DNA of 64,000 nt from Prochlorococcus sp. scB241_528O2 (GTDB lineage: Bacteria > Cyanobacteriota > Cyanobacteriia > PCC-6307 > Cyanobiaceae). The translations under genes were made by a program, and so were the position numbers. Positions within the stretch are counted from its first letter, which is position 1. Every line of letters starts with the position of its first letter. The notes below the pieces were generated by a model that worked only from the letters and a program-made list of their open reading frames with translations, was not told where the DNA came from and ran no database searches. Location of the stretch: positions 25,702 through 89,701 of the forward strand of contig JFLJ01000130.1 of assembly GCA_000634115.1 (NCBI GenBank). Reading direction: 5' to 3'. Below, piece after piece: positions 37,938-47,798 of the stretch.

Positions 37938-38295
37938 TTTACTTTTTTAGCCCTTCTAAATTTATTTTTTAATACTCTTTTCTTTACTGCGATATCAGAT
38001 AATGAGTGAGAAATAAAAAGTATAATTAGTAATCCTATTTGAAATTTCATAAAATATCTTATTACAAATATGCTTTTATCAGATATTTATTTTGTATTCA
38101 ACCTCTTTTCTCCATAAGATCCTCAAAAACCGATCTAAAATATTTAATTTCTTTTTATCAACCTTTTGGAGTTTCTTATTAATTTGTTTTTCCATAAATT
38201 ATTACTTAATTATTTTAAATTTAAACTGAGTTAAAAAAAACACAATAAGCAAAACTTCTTAAAATCTTTAAAATTAATTTTGATTTAGGTTGTTG

Positions 38296-38652
38296 TTAAT
38301 TTGATAAATATTTTTCTGCCCTTCTTAGAGCCTTTATTGCCCCTTTATAGTCTAGATTTTTTAATTTTTCCCTACTTTTATGTTCCAAAATTTTTACTAT
38401 TTCATTTCTCTTTATTTCATCAATTTTCAGCTTATGATCGAATATAAGATCGAATTTTGAGGAATACAAACTAGATAGTTCTTCTCTATATTTCTCAATA
38501 ATTTTTTCATCACAAGATTGAGATTTCAATATTGCATTAGCCTTCATTTTATCGTCAATAGCACCTTTGAAATTTCCTAGTTTAAATTTCTTTTCACTTG
38601 ATCTAGTAAGCTTAATAAGATTTGCCAATAGAAATCCACCAGAATGGTTCAT
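38296..38652 (-). CDS. hypothetical protein, 118 aa, helical
   Basis: ORF track. Confidence 0.55.
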   Translation of the reverse strand: MNHSGGFLLANLIKLTRSSEKKFKLGNFKGAIDDKMKANAILKSQSCDEKIIEKYREELSSLYSSKFDLIFDHKLKIDEIKRNEIVKILEHKSREKLKNLDYKGAIKALRRAEKYLSN

Positions 38653-38723
38653 TTTTTATGTGACCTTAAATCAATCCTATCAGCATAAAGAAAAAATAAC
38701 TCATTTTTTAATACTCAAAAAAA

Positions 38724-39041
38724 TTAACCAATAACGATTCCTTTTTCAAGAAGTAAATCAAACACCTCTACACTTTTTGTTTTCCCCATTTTGGGTGGGT
38801 TATGTAAATCTAATATTTCAGCAAGACACATAATCCAATAAGTATTTTTTTTTAAATTAAGCCCTTCACAAATATGTGCGGGGGCCGATTTAAAACAGCC
38901 AAATTCTGTTGATATATTAATGTTCATGATTTGAGTTTCAAGTTCAAGATTTAAGAGTTCTATTTCTTGCTGAGAAAGAGCTATTCCAAAAGAATATGAT
39001 TCAATTAAAAGTTGATAATTCATAAAAAAGTTATTTTTCAA
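38724..39041 (-). CDS. hypothetical protein, 105 aa
   Basis: ORF track. Confidence 0.55.
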   Translation of the reverse strand: MKNNFFMNYQLLIESYSFGIALSQQEIELLNLELETQIMNINISTEFGCFKSAPAHICEGLNLKKNTYWIMCLAEILDLHNPPKMGKTKSVEVFDLLLEKGIVIG

Positions 39042-39317
39042 AAATCCAGCGAGTTATTTTTGTGCCATCATAAATATGTCCTGAAGCCTCAAAAATGGGT
39101 TGTGTTTCAGAATTCATAAAATTTTATATAAAACATTTTGTGGACCTTTGAAAATTACAGTTACCCTTTGAGGATTTTCTAATGATTTACCAATATAAAA
39201 TGTTTTAACCACTATTTCTTTAAATAACGTTTGCTGTTACTTAGCATTCATATGTGATTCATACTCATCGAAGGTATTACTTAATTGCAATTCTAGAATA
39301 GACGTTTCAATATTCAT
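39031..39317 (-). pseudogene. DUF3764-like gene, nonsense plus frameshift
   Basis: MNIETSILELQLSNTFDEYESHMNAK*QQTLFKEIVVKTFYIGKSLENPQRVTVIFKGPQNVLYKI then +1 frame MNSETQPIFEASGHIYDGTKITRWIFEK*. Confidence 0.75.
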
Positions 39318-39450
39318 AAGAATTATAAAATTTTTTGATTCTATATATTTTTTAAAAAAATAAACCTAAAAAAATTAGTTTTTATTAAGCAAGGTATTAA
39401 CTAATTTTTATTTATGAGTTATAAATCAACTATAAAAATCTAATTTAATT

Positions 39451-40794
39451 TTGGAATCAAGAATTTCTCAAAGAGAACAATGGACTAGTAAGCTAGGATT
39501 CATTCTCGCAGCTGCTGGTAGTGCAGTAGGCCTAGGCAACCTTTGGGGTTTTGCTTACAGAGCATCTCAAGGCGGAGGTGCGGCTTTTGTACTTTTATAT
39601 ATATTGATCGTTTTAATTGTATGTCTTCCGGTATTTGTTGCCGAAATGGCTTTAGGAAGAAATGCAATGGCAAGTACATTACTTGCTCCTGTGAAGCTGG
39701 CTGGAAAAAATTGGTATCCATTAGGGATCTTGTTCTTTATAGCCCCTTTGGGTATAGCATCATATTATTCAGTGATAATGGGATGGACAGCAGATACCTT
39801 GTTCCATTCTTTATTTTTTGGATTACCAAAGAATTTAACTGAAGCAGAAACCTTCTTTGGCTCGATTAGTAGTGGGAGCAGTGTTTTATTGGGGCACCTA
39901 TTAAGTCTTGTACTTACAGCCGTTATAGTTTCATCAGGTATAAAAAAGGGTATAGAAAAGGTAACTAGATATTTCATGCCAATCCTTTTCATAATTATTG
40001 TGATTCTTGCTATTTGGGCTACTTCACTTTCAGGGGCATGGGAAGGATATAAAACATTTCTACTTAAGTTTGATTTTAATGAATTAAGAAATCCTCAAAC
40101 GATAAGAAACGCTTTTACACAAGCATTCTTTTCATTGAGCTTGGGGATTGGAATTATGGTCACCTACGCCTCTTATTTAAATAAAAAAAGTAATCTTCCA
40201 AAACTAAGTGTTGGAGTCGCATCATTAGATACTTTGGTTGGACTAATGGCTGGATTTATAACTTTCCCAATAGTTCTAACATTTGGTTTAAGTGATGCTA
40301 TTTCTGAATCCACTGTTGGTGCTTTATTCATATCAATTCCAACAGGCCTAGGTTCATATGGTGCAGCAGGAAGAATTGTAGCTGTTGCATTTTTTGCATT
40401 AGCTTATATTGCAGCTATAACTTCATCTGTTTCATTATTAGAAGTTCCAGTTTCTTCTTTAATGGATAAATTTGGTTTTAAAAGAGAAAAATCAGTTTGG
40501 CTTATAACTCTATTCCTATTCTTAGCTGGCATTCCTTCTGCTTTGAACTTAAAAATTCTTGGAACAGTTGATTCGATTTTTGGAGGAGTATTACTTATCT
40601 TTGGTGGATTCTTAGTAACTTTCTTTATGGGATGGGTAGTTCCAGGAAAATTCAATGAAGAACTCAGTGATTCAAAAGTTGGAATCAAAACAACCCGTTA
40701 TTTAAAATTTATGACAAGATGGGTTGCTCCCCCAATTATTGGTTTTGGACTGTACATTAGTGTGTTTGACTTACTGAAAGGCTGGATAAGTTAG
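39451..40794 (+). CDS. sodium:neurotransmitter symporter (SNF/NSS) family transporter
   Basis: WTSKLGFILAAAGSAVGLGNLWGFAYRASQGGGAAFVLLYI. Confidence 0.92.
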   Translation: MESRISQREQWTSKLGFILAAAGSAVGLGNLWGFAYRASQGGGAAFVLLYILIVLIVCLPVFVAEMALGRNAMASTLLAPVKLAGKNWYPLGILFFIAPLGIASYYSVIMGWTADTLFHSLFFGLPKNLTEAETFFGSISSGSSVLLGHLLSLVLTAVIVSSGIKKGIEKVTRYFMPILFIIIVILAIWATSLSGAWEGYKTFLLKFDFNELRNPQTIRNAFTQAFFSLSLGIGIMVTYASYLNKKSNLPKLSVGVASLDTLVGLMAGFITFPIVLTFGLSDAISESTVGALFISIPTGLGSYGAAGRIVAVAFFALAYIAAITSSVSLLEVPVSSLMDKFGFKREKSVWLITLFLFLAGIPSALNLKILGTVDSIFGGVLLIFGGFLVTFFMGWVVPGKFNEELSDSKVGIKTTRYLKFMTRWVAPPIIGFGLYISVFDLLKGWIS

Positions 40795-41164
40795 AAAAAT
40801 CTTACAGTAATATAGTTTGAAAATAAGGGGGGTATCTAAGTCGATAAAAAAATTAAATTGTTGAACTTTCTCACCTTAGATTTAAGTAAACTTAAAAAAC
40901 AATAGTAAATAAATAAGTATTTGCAATGGTTTATGGTTGAAGAATTGATATACTTAGACAGTTATTTTTTGATTTTTAAAAGCCTAAGAATTTTTTCCAA
41001 AATAATTTTTTACTTCGGAACCCTGTTTTTTAAGTAAACATTAAATTTAACTTCTACTTAATCTGAAAAGTATCGGCAAAAACCATCCTAATAGAATCTA
41101 TATAAAATACATTTAGGTATTTAATTTAAAGAAATTACAACTCCATCAAGAATAGATAACAAAT

Positions 41165-42871
41165 TTGATGTCAAACAAATCTGATTCATTAAAAGGAAAG
41201 CTTACGGAAAATTTCTCTGAATTTTCTAAACTATCTGACTATTCTTTTATGAATTCTCTTAAAGCAGATCCTCAATCAACAAAAGATGGAAATGATCATA
41301 AGCCTCGTTCAGTATATTCAGGTCATTACGTACCAGTTGTTCCAAAGGCGATTCCAGATCCAGAATATATTTCCCATAGCAAGAAACTTTTTAAAGAACT
41401 AGGACTATGCCCAGATCTTACAAAAGACAAGAATTTTTGTCGTTTTTTCTCAGGTGATATGTCTGTTGCTTATTATCCAATGAGTCCTGTTGGTTGGGCA
41501 ACAGGTTATGCACTATCAATTTACGGGACTGAATATACCCAACAATGTCCCTTTGGCACTGGAGATGGTTATGGCGATGGAAGAGCAATCTCTGTTTTTG
41601 AAGGTTTATTCAATGGGAAAAGAATGGAGATGCAACTTAAAGGAGGAGGTCCAACTCCTTACTGTCGTGGAGCAGATGGTAGGGCTGTCTTAAGGTCTAG
41701 TGTACGAGAATTTCTTGCACAGGAATTAATGGATGCATTGGGAATTCCTACCTCAAGATCTTTAACACTTTATGTTTCTCGATCAGAAATAGTGAGAAGG
41801 CCATGGTACTCCAAAGGCTCAAGATATTTTGAACCTGACATAATGATTGATAATCAAGCTGCAATAACTACTAGAGTCGCTCCATCTTTTTTAAGAGTTG
41901 GGCAACTTGAACTTTTTGCACGTAGAGTCCGTAAGAATGCACATAAGGATGCTTTTAATGAGCTAAAAATGATTGTTCAACATCTTATAGATAGAAACTA
42001 TAAAGATGAGATTGAATATGAGATTTCACTTGAAAGTAAGATAATAAAACTGTCTTATTTATATAGATCGAGACTTATTTCTCTTGTAGCTAATTGGATG
42101 CGCGTTGGTTATTGCCAGGGCAATTTCAATAGTGATAATTGTGCTGCTGGAGGCTACACCTTGGACTATGGCCCCTTTGGATTCTGTGAATTATTTGATC
42201 CAAGATTCCAACCATGGACAGGTGGAGGTGAGCATTTCTCATTTTTTAACCAACCTTCTGCTGCGGAAATCAACTTTAAAACATTCTGTTCTTCTCTCAG
42301 TCCGTTACTTTCAGAAAGCAAACAAGATCAAGAAAAGTTAGATCAAATCGAAAAGGATTTTTCAGAATTAATGAACAAAGAGTTGAAGAAAATTTGGGCA
42401 AACAAGCTTGGTTTAGAACATTACTACGAAACTCTTATTAATGAATTTTTTAATCTTATGGTCATTTCAAAAGCAGACTATACAATTTTGTTCCGTAAAC
42501 TATCTGAGATACCTAATAACTTAGATTCTCTAAAAGCGAGTTTCTATTTACCAATTAATGATGAGCTTATTAATAGGTGGAAAGTATGGCTTGAAAACTG
42601 GCAATCAATCTTGAAGAAAGAGGCAAATATCAATGCAAAATCAGAATCAATGAAATCTCTTAACCCAATTTATACCTGGCGCGAATGGATGGTCGTAAAT
42701 GCATATGAAGAGGCTGAAAAAGGTAATTACAGCAAAATAAAAGAATTACAGTCTGTTTTTAGCAATCCATACAAAGAACAACCCTCAGACATAGATAAAA
42801 AATATAATCGACTTAAACCAAGCAAATTTTTTAACTATGGAGGAATATCTCATTACAGCTGCTCATCGTAA
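41165..42871 (+). CDS. selO: SelO/YdiU (UPF0061) pseudokinase AMPylase
   Basis: QLKGGGPTPYCRGADGRAVLRSSVREFLAQELMDALGIPTSRSL. Confidence 0.92.
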   Translation: MMSNKSDSLKGKLTENFSEFSKLSDYSFMNSLKADPQSTKDGNDHKPRSVYSGHYVPVVPKAIPDPEYISHSKKLFKELGLCPDLTKDKNFCRFFSGDMSVAYYPMSPVGWATGYALSIYGTEYTQQCPFGTGDGYGDGRAISVFEGLFNGKRMEMQLKGGGPTPYCRGADGRAVLRSSVREFLAQELMDALGIPTSRSLTLYVSRSEIVRRPWYSKGSRYFEPDIMIDNQAAITTRVAPSFLRVGQLELFARRVRKNAHKDAFNELKMIVQHLIDRNYKDEIEYEISLESKIIKLSYLYRSRLISLVANWMRVGYCQGNFNSDNCAAGGYTLDYGPFGFCELFDPRFQPWTGGGEHFSFFNQPSAAEINFKTFCSSLSPLLSESKQDQEKLDQIEKDFSELMNKELKKIWANKLGLEHYYETLINEFFNLMVISKADYTILFRKLSEIPNNLDSLKASFYLPINDELINRWKVWLENWQSILKKEANINAKSESMKSLNPIYTWREWMVVNAYEEAEKGNYSKIKELQSVFSNPYKEQPSDIDKKYNRLKPSKFFNYGGISHYSCSS

Positions 42872-42977
42872 AATTGAACCCCAAATAACAAATAATTAAT
42901 CATAAATTTGATTTTAATATGATATTTTGATTTCACTAGAAAATTGATATTTTGCGAAAACAAAAGAAAAATCTAAT

Positions 42978-43139
42978 TTATTTTTTATAAAGTTTTTCTA
43001 AATGCTTAATTTCCTTTCTTAAATCATTACCTCTTTTATTTAATTTGATATTTTTGTTAATTATTGGGATAATCCACCATGCTTGAAGACCTACAAAAAT
43101 AAAAACTAGAATTAATAAATCAAAAGTTCCAGGACGCAT
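42978..43139 (-). CDS. 53-aa single-TM small protein (MRPGTFDLLILVFIFVGLQAWWIIPIINK...)
   Basis: short ORF. Confidence 0.55.
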   Translation of the reverse strand: MRPGTFDLLILVFIFVGLQAWWIIPIINKNIKLNKRGNDLRKEIKHLEKLYKK

Positions 43140-43205
43140 TTGATAAAAAATTTTTTATAACGTTATTCTAAAAGTTATTAGATGTACATGAGTTATTAAT
43201 AATTT

Positions 43206-43424
43206 CTAGGCTGCTTCTAATTCAATCTTAAGTTCAATTCCTTTTGAAATAATTGCTTCTTTAAAATCAATAAGTTGGGAAATTATTCTTTGTTTCTCCT
43301 GATCAGTTATGTATATATCCTCTACAACCTCCTGCATTGCAAGTGTTACTTTCTGAAGTTTGATCTCTAAATCTTCCCTATAATTCATAAAATTAATCAA
43401 ATTATCTTTTTTATTAAAAGACAA
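43206..43424 (-). CDS. hypothetical protein, 72 aa
   Basis: ORF track. Confidence 0.5.
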   Translation of the reverse strand: MSFNKKDNLINFMNYREDLEIKLQKVTLAMQEVVEDIYITDQEKQRIISQLIDFKEAIISKGIELKIELEAA

Positions 43425-43551
43425 AATAATTATTAGTAAATAAGTACTTTATCTTAAAATGATTGGCCGTAAAAATATGGCTATTAATGCAAATGTATTC
43501 TAAGAATACGTCCAGAAAAGTGGGACTTGAGAATTAATTTTTCTTTTGGCT

Positions 43552-43584
43552 TTAGCGCAATAAAGCCCTACGGTTCCGTCCTTA
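43552..43584 (+). repeat. two adjacent hairpins GGCTTTA-GCGCAA-TAAAGCC and ACGG-TT-CCGT
   Basis: perfect inverted repeats in non-coding DNA upstream of hli operon. Confidence 0.5.
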
Positions 43585-43916
43585 ATCCCAAAGGTTGCAA
43601 GTTGATATTCTTTAAGGAATGAAAAAATAATCCAAAACTAAACTAAAGATTCATACTTACATTTTCTAAACAAATCATCTTGGAGAACCTGCAGTGTTTA
43701 AATCCTCTAAAAGATTAAGCATTGATATTGCATGGGCGAATTGAAAACAACTTAACCAAATAAGGTTGGACAGAGCTCTATAAGACTAAGGACAAGGATT
43801 CCTCTTAAGAAAAAGCTCAAAATCAAATAATTTACTTTATGCAACATAATTAATACATATATGTAATGTATATGTAATGGATATGTGCTAAGTATCTTGA
43901 AAATAATTTAATATCA

Positions 43917-44183
43917 GTGAAATACTTTACATTTGTTAATAGAAGTGTTACATTAATTAACAATTACAAAGTATCAATGGCTAATTCGAACATTACTACT
44001 GAATCAGGTGGCAGGCAGAATATGTTTCCTACCGAGACACGTCCTTACATAGATGAATCTGTTTCATACGAAAGCTACCCACAAAATGCAGAAAAAGTTA
44101 ATGGCCGTTGGGCAATGCTAGGTCTTGTTGCATTAGTAGGTGCTTACGTTTCTACTGGCCAAATTATTCCTGGCATCTTTTAA
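43917..44183 (+). CDS. hli: high-light-inducible protein
   Basis: AEKVNGRWAMLGLVALVGAYVSTGQIIPGIF; true start may be at 43977 (MANSNITTES). Confidence 0.9.
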   Translation: MKYFTFVNRSVTLINNYKVSMANSNITTESGGRQNMFPTETRPYIDESVSYESYPQNAEKVNGRWAMLGLVALVGAYVSTGQIIPGIF

Positions 44184-44437
44184 TGAGTCCTCTTTTAGTT
44201 TTTTTAGCAGTAATTGTACTTTTTACTGCCATCCTCATAGCTTATCTAACTAAGCAATTTCAAAAAGAAAATTTAAACTATTCATCTTCTAATCCAATGA
44301 AAAAAACACAAGTAAAAAAAATCGAAAAAGAAAAAGTTGTAGCTGAAACAGTCAATGGCAGATTCGCAATGATAGGACTTATTGCTGCTATTGGAGCATA
44401 TTTAACAACAGGTCAAATAATTCCTGGTTTCGTTTAG
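44183..44437 (+). CDS. hli: high-light-inducible protein with N-terminal extra TM
   Basis: VAETVNGRFAMIGLIAAIGAYLTTGQIIPGFV; start corrected to ATG overlapping upstream TAA. Confidence 0.88.
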   Translation: MSPLLVFLAVIVLFTAILIAYLTKQFQKENLNYSSSNPMKKTQVKKIEKEKVVAETVNGRFAMIGLIAAIGAYLTTGQIIPGFV

Positions 44438-44464
44438 AACTTACAAATAATCAACCAAACAAAA

Positions 44465-44593
44465 ATGGAAAAATCAAAATCAAATTACTGGCAAAACGCC
44501 GAGATAACTAATGGAAGAATGGCTATGATGGGTTTATTTGCATTAGTTGTAAATTATGGATTATTCGGATGGATAATCCCTGGAATTTTTTAA
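44465..44593 (+). CDS. hli: 42-aa high-light-inducible protein
   Basis: MEKSKSNYWQNAEITNGRMAMMGLFALVVNYGLFGWIIPGIF; missed by ORF track. Confidence 0.88.
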   Translation: MEKSKSNYWQNAEITNGRMAMMGLFALVVNYGLFGWIIPGIF

Positions 44594-44595
44594 AA

Positions 44596-44775
44596 ATGGA
44601 TTTAGGACTACTATTTCTCAAAGTAAATATTCTGGGTGTAATAACTCTATCAGAACTTGATTGGATAACCAATCATCAATCAGAATTTACAAGGCTCGAC
44701 ATGGCTTTAGTCATTAAGTTAGGCCGTCTTATGGATTCTGGTGTTATAGAAATTGATAATAAACTTCCTGTTTGA
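44596..44775 (+). CDS. 59-aa conserved hypothetical after hli cluster
   Basis: MDLGLLFLKVNILGVITLSELDWITNHQSEFTRLDMALVIKLGRLMDSG; start corrected from 44569. Confidence 0.65.
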   Translation: MDLGLLFLKVNILGVITLSELDWITNHQSEFTRLDMALVIKLGRLMDSGVIEIDNKLPV

Positions 44776-44902
44776 TTTTTTTAGATAAATCGTCATGAGT
44801 GTTTGCCATTAGGGATACTGGCAAGCATTTTTTTTTGGAAATCATAAGTAATAAAAAAGAGATTGATTTTTTATATTAAATATTTAATAATGGTCTGTTT
44901 GA

Positions 44903-45118
44903 TTACCTTTTTAAACCACCTCTTTTTATCCATAGAAACCATGTAATCCAAATAGGAGGAAGAAATCTAATTAAAAAAGATATTTTATAAATATAAAATG
45001 GGGCATTTTCAATTTCAAATAAATTTATCAAAAAGGTGAATATAGCTATCCAAAGTAAAATTATAAATATATTCGCTCCAAGCAATGCGAACTTATTTTG
45101 TTTGAATATTTTTGGCAT
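44903..45118 (-). CDS. small membrane protein, 71 aa
   Basis: ORF track. Confidence 0.5.
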   Translation of the reverse strand: MPKIFKQNKFALLGANIFIILLWIAIFTFLINLFEIENAPFYIYKISFLIRFLPPIWITWFLWIKRGGLKR

Positions 45119-45174
45119 AAGATAAATTATTTATTTTCTTAATTTTAAATAATAAAGAAAATTAAATATACTTT

Positions 45175-45426
45175 TTAAAAAAACTTCAAATTTAAAATCC
45201 ATATCCAAATAAAAAAAATACTGAATTTTAATCCTTCTCCAAAAAAAATTCCAAAAGCAATAGGAGGTAAAAATATAAATAAAAGCATAGAGAGTAAACT
45301 AAATAAAAGAAAAATTCCTCTAACTAAATAATTCTTTCTTTTTTTTCTTCTTAATTTTTTTAAGGTGTTCCAATCCCATTCGATAAACCTATAAAACTTT
45401 TCTGATAATAAAAATAAATACTTCAT
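45175..45426 (-). CDS. small membrane protein, 83 aa
   Basis: ORF track. Confidence 0.5.
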   Translation of the reverse strand: MKYLFLLSEKFYRFIEWDWNTLKKLRRKKRKNYLVRGIFLLFSLLSMLLFIFLPPIAFGIFFGEGLKFSIFFIWIWILNLKFF

Positions 45427-45478
45427 TAAGATTATTAGTTTCTATCTATTTTCCTATTTATAAAATTAATTTCTTTTG

Positions 45479-45778
45479 TTAGCAATAAACTTTAGTACCT
45501 TTTTCAGAAAGATAATATATTCTATTTTCTGAACTCACAAAAAAAGTTAATCCCTTATATTGTGATCTTCCAAATTTATCTAATCTAAGTTTGTGTAAAT
45601 CCCAATTATCTGTACTTATATCTGGATTAAATTCTTGTTTCTTTAACAAAGAGAGAAAAGACGGATTAATTAGTATTTTTTTTGCTGATCTTTTGTTTCT
45701 TTTGGAATAAAAAAATAGGAGAAATAAAAATACTAAAAAAACAACAAGAAAAAGAAGAATTAATAAGAGATTTGTCAT
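45479..45778 (-). CDS. single-TM hypothetical protein, 99 aa
   Basis: ORF track. Confidence 0.5.
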   Translation of the reverse strand: MTNLLLILLFLVVFLVFLFLLFFYSKRNKRSAKKILINPSFLSLLKKQEFNPDISTDNWDLHKLRLDKFGRSQYKGLTFFVSSENRIYYLSEKGTKVYC

Positions 45779-45941
45779 TGTCGCTTCCTATAATTTGAAA
45801 AAACTTTATCTTGAAGAATCAAAAACTTTTCAAAATAATTTCTTTAAGTAAGTAAAAAATCCTATTTTTATATTCTTGTATTTTTGAATACTTATCAAGG
45901 GTGTATTTAAATCAGATTATAAAGTTAGTAGCATTTTCTTT

Positions 45942-46085
45942 ATGACCCAAAATTCAATGAATACTCCATATGCAAAAAGAGTAGCTGAAAAATTTAAAGA
46001 GGCTCAAAACTATTTAAAAACTAACGGTTTTAGTAGATCAACTAAACATTTACTAGAAGATATTGAAAATACAGTTGAAAAATAA
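45942..46085 (+). CDS. 47-aa small protein (MTQNSMNTPYAKRVAEKFKEAQNYLKTNGFSRSTKHLLEDIENTVEK)
   Basis: short ORF. Confidence 0.55.
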   Translation: MTQNSMNTPYAKRVAEKFKEAQNYLKTNGFSRSTKHLLEDIENTVEK

Positions 46086-46201
46086 TCTCTAGAGTTTTCT
46101 TGTTAAAAAGATATAATAATAATCATATATAAATATTCTTTGAAGTTATTTTAGGAATCAAAAAACAAATTTTTAATCTAAGAATAAATACATTTATTGC
46201 A

Positions 46202-46408
46202 ATGATGTTTTTATTAATTATTTCTGGTTGCTATTTTTTTGTAGATAAAGATCAAACAAAAAAACTAAATAATAACCACAATATAGAAATCATAAATAAT
46301 TATTCTATGGCAATAAAAAGAGATCCTCATAATTTTTTATTTTATTTAGAGAGAGGAAGAGCAAATCATGATTATGGAGATCATTTAACCAAAAAAGATT
46401 TTGCATGA
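46202..46408 (+). pseudogene. truncated TPR lipoprotein-like gene
   Basis: MAIKRDPHNFLFYLERGRANHDYGD breaks off mid-TPR. Confidence 0.5.
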
Positions 46409-46562
46409 TTATATTCATCTTTAGCATGCATAAAAAACCAAATGCTTGTTTTGGTGAATCAGTTCCCTTGCATGCCGCAATCATTTCTAAAGCAGAAGCA
46501 AGCTCTGCAAGTGCCGTTTCATAAAAAATAGGAAGTTCTAACTGAATCTTTTTAATCTTGTT

Positions 46563-47654
46563 CTAAACATTAAATAAAAACTCCATTACATCCCCTTCTT
46601 TTACTATATATTCTTTACCTTCACTTCTAAGTAAACCTTTAGTTTTTGCATTTAAAATAGAACCTGAATCTATTAAATTTTGATAAGAAATGGTTTGAGC
46701 TCTAATAAATCCTTTTTCAAAATCAGTATGAATTACTCCTGCTGCTTGTGGCGCAGTCATCCCATCTTTTATAGTCCATGCTTTTGTCTCCTTTTCTCCT
46801 GTAGTGAAATAAGTTTTTAATCCAAGTAATTTATAGGTTGATCTAATTAAGGAACTTAATCCACCTTCCTCTACACCTAAACCCATAAGATAATCTTTTT
46901 TATCTTCTGGTTCTAAATCTATTAATTCAGATTCGACTTGAGCTGATATTTTTATACATTCTGTATTTTCATTTCTTGCAAAATTCTGAACTTTTGATGA
47001 GAAATCATTACCTTCAGCTAAATCATTTTCATTCAAATTTGTTGCGTAGATAATTGGTTTCGCAGTAAGAAAGCCTAGTTGCTTAATTATTAAATTTTCT
47101 TCTTCGCTCAGAGATATTGATCTAACTGCAAGTCCTTTCTGTAGATCTTCCTCAATTTTTTCTAGTAAGGAATCTTCTTTTGCTGCCTCTTTACTAGTTT
47201 TAACCTGTTTTTTAATTCTTTCTCTTCTTTTTTGGAGTTGAGATAAATCAGCTAAATTCAATTCCAGATTAATTATCTCAATGTCATCTAACGGTTCTAC
47301 CTTTCCAGAAACATGGATTACTTCACTATCTTCAAAGCACCTTACAACATGAACTATTGCATCAACCTCCCTAATATTTGATAAAAATTTATTACCCAAA
47401 CCTTCGCCTTTACTAGCTCCTTTAACAAGACCTGCGATATCTACAAATTCAATTTTTGTTGGGATAATATTTTTACTAGAACTTAAATTACCTAGCTCTT
47501 TCAACCTTTCATCTGGAACTGAGACTGTGCCTTTATTAGGTTCTATAGTACAAAAGGGGAAGTTAGCCGCTTGAGCTTTAGCATTTTCTACAAGTGCATT
47601 AAATAAAGTAGATTTCCCAACATTTGGTAATCCAATAATACCGGCTTTTAACAT
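46563..47654 (-). CDS. ychF: redox-regulated ATPase YchF
   Basis: MLKAGIIGLPNVGKSTLFNALV; FVDIAGLVKGASKGEGLGNKFL. Confidence 0.97.
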   Translation of the reverse strand: MLKAGIIGLPNVGKSTLFNALVENAKAQAANFPFCTIEPNKGTVSVPDERLKELGNLSSSKNIIPTKIEFVDIAGLVKGASKGEGLGNKFLSNIREVDAIVHVVRCFEDSEVIHVSGKVEPLDDIEIINLELNLADLSQLQKRRERIKKQVKTSKEAAKEDSLLEKIEEDLQKGLAVRSISLSEEENLIIKQLGFLTAKPIIYATNLNENDLAEGNDFSSKVQNFARNENTECIKISAQVESELIDLEPEDKKDYLMGLGVEEGGLSSLIRSTYKLLGLKTYFTTGEKETKAWTIKDGMTAPQAAGVIHTDFEKGFIRAQTISYQNLIDSGSILNAKTKGLLRSEGKEYIVKEGDVMEFLFNV

Positions 47655-47798
47655 TTGAAAAAATTTATGGAAAAATTATCAAGAAAACATGTTCTAGTAA
47701 TATAGTATTTACTTAACCAATCTTGGATAAGTTAATTATAATCGTCTTGATTATTTATTTAGTTCCTAAATATTTCCTATCGCTGTTTTTCAAAAGAA

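Noticed and set aside
39500-39992. ORFs 39500-39721, 39543-39842 and 39765-39992 within the transporter
   Set aside because: Out-of-frame or antisense ORFs inside a clear SNF-family CDS.
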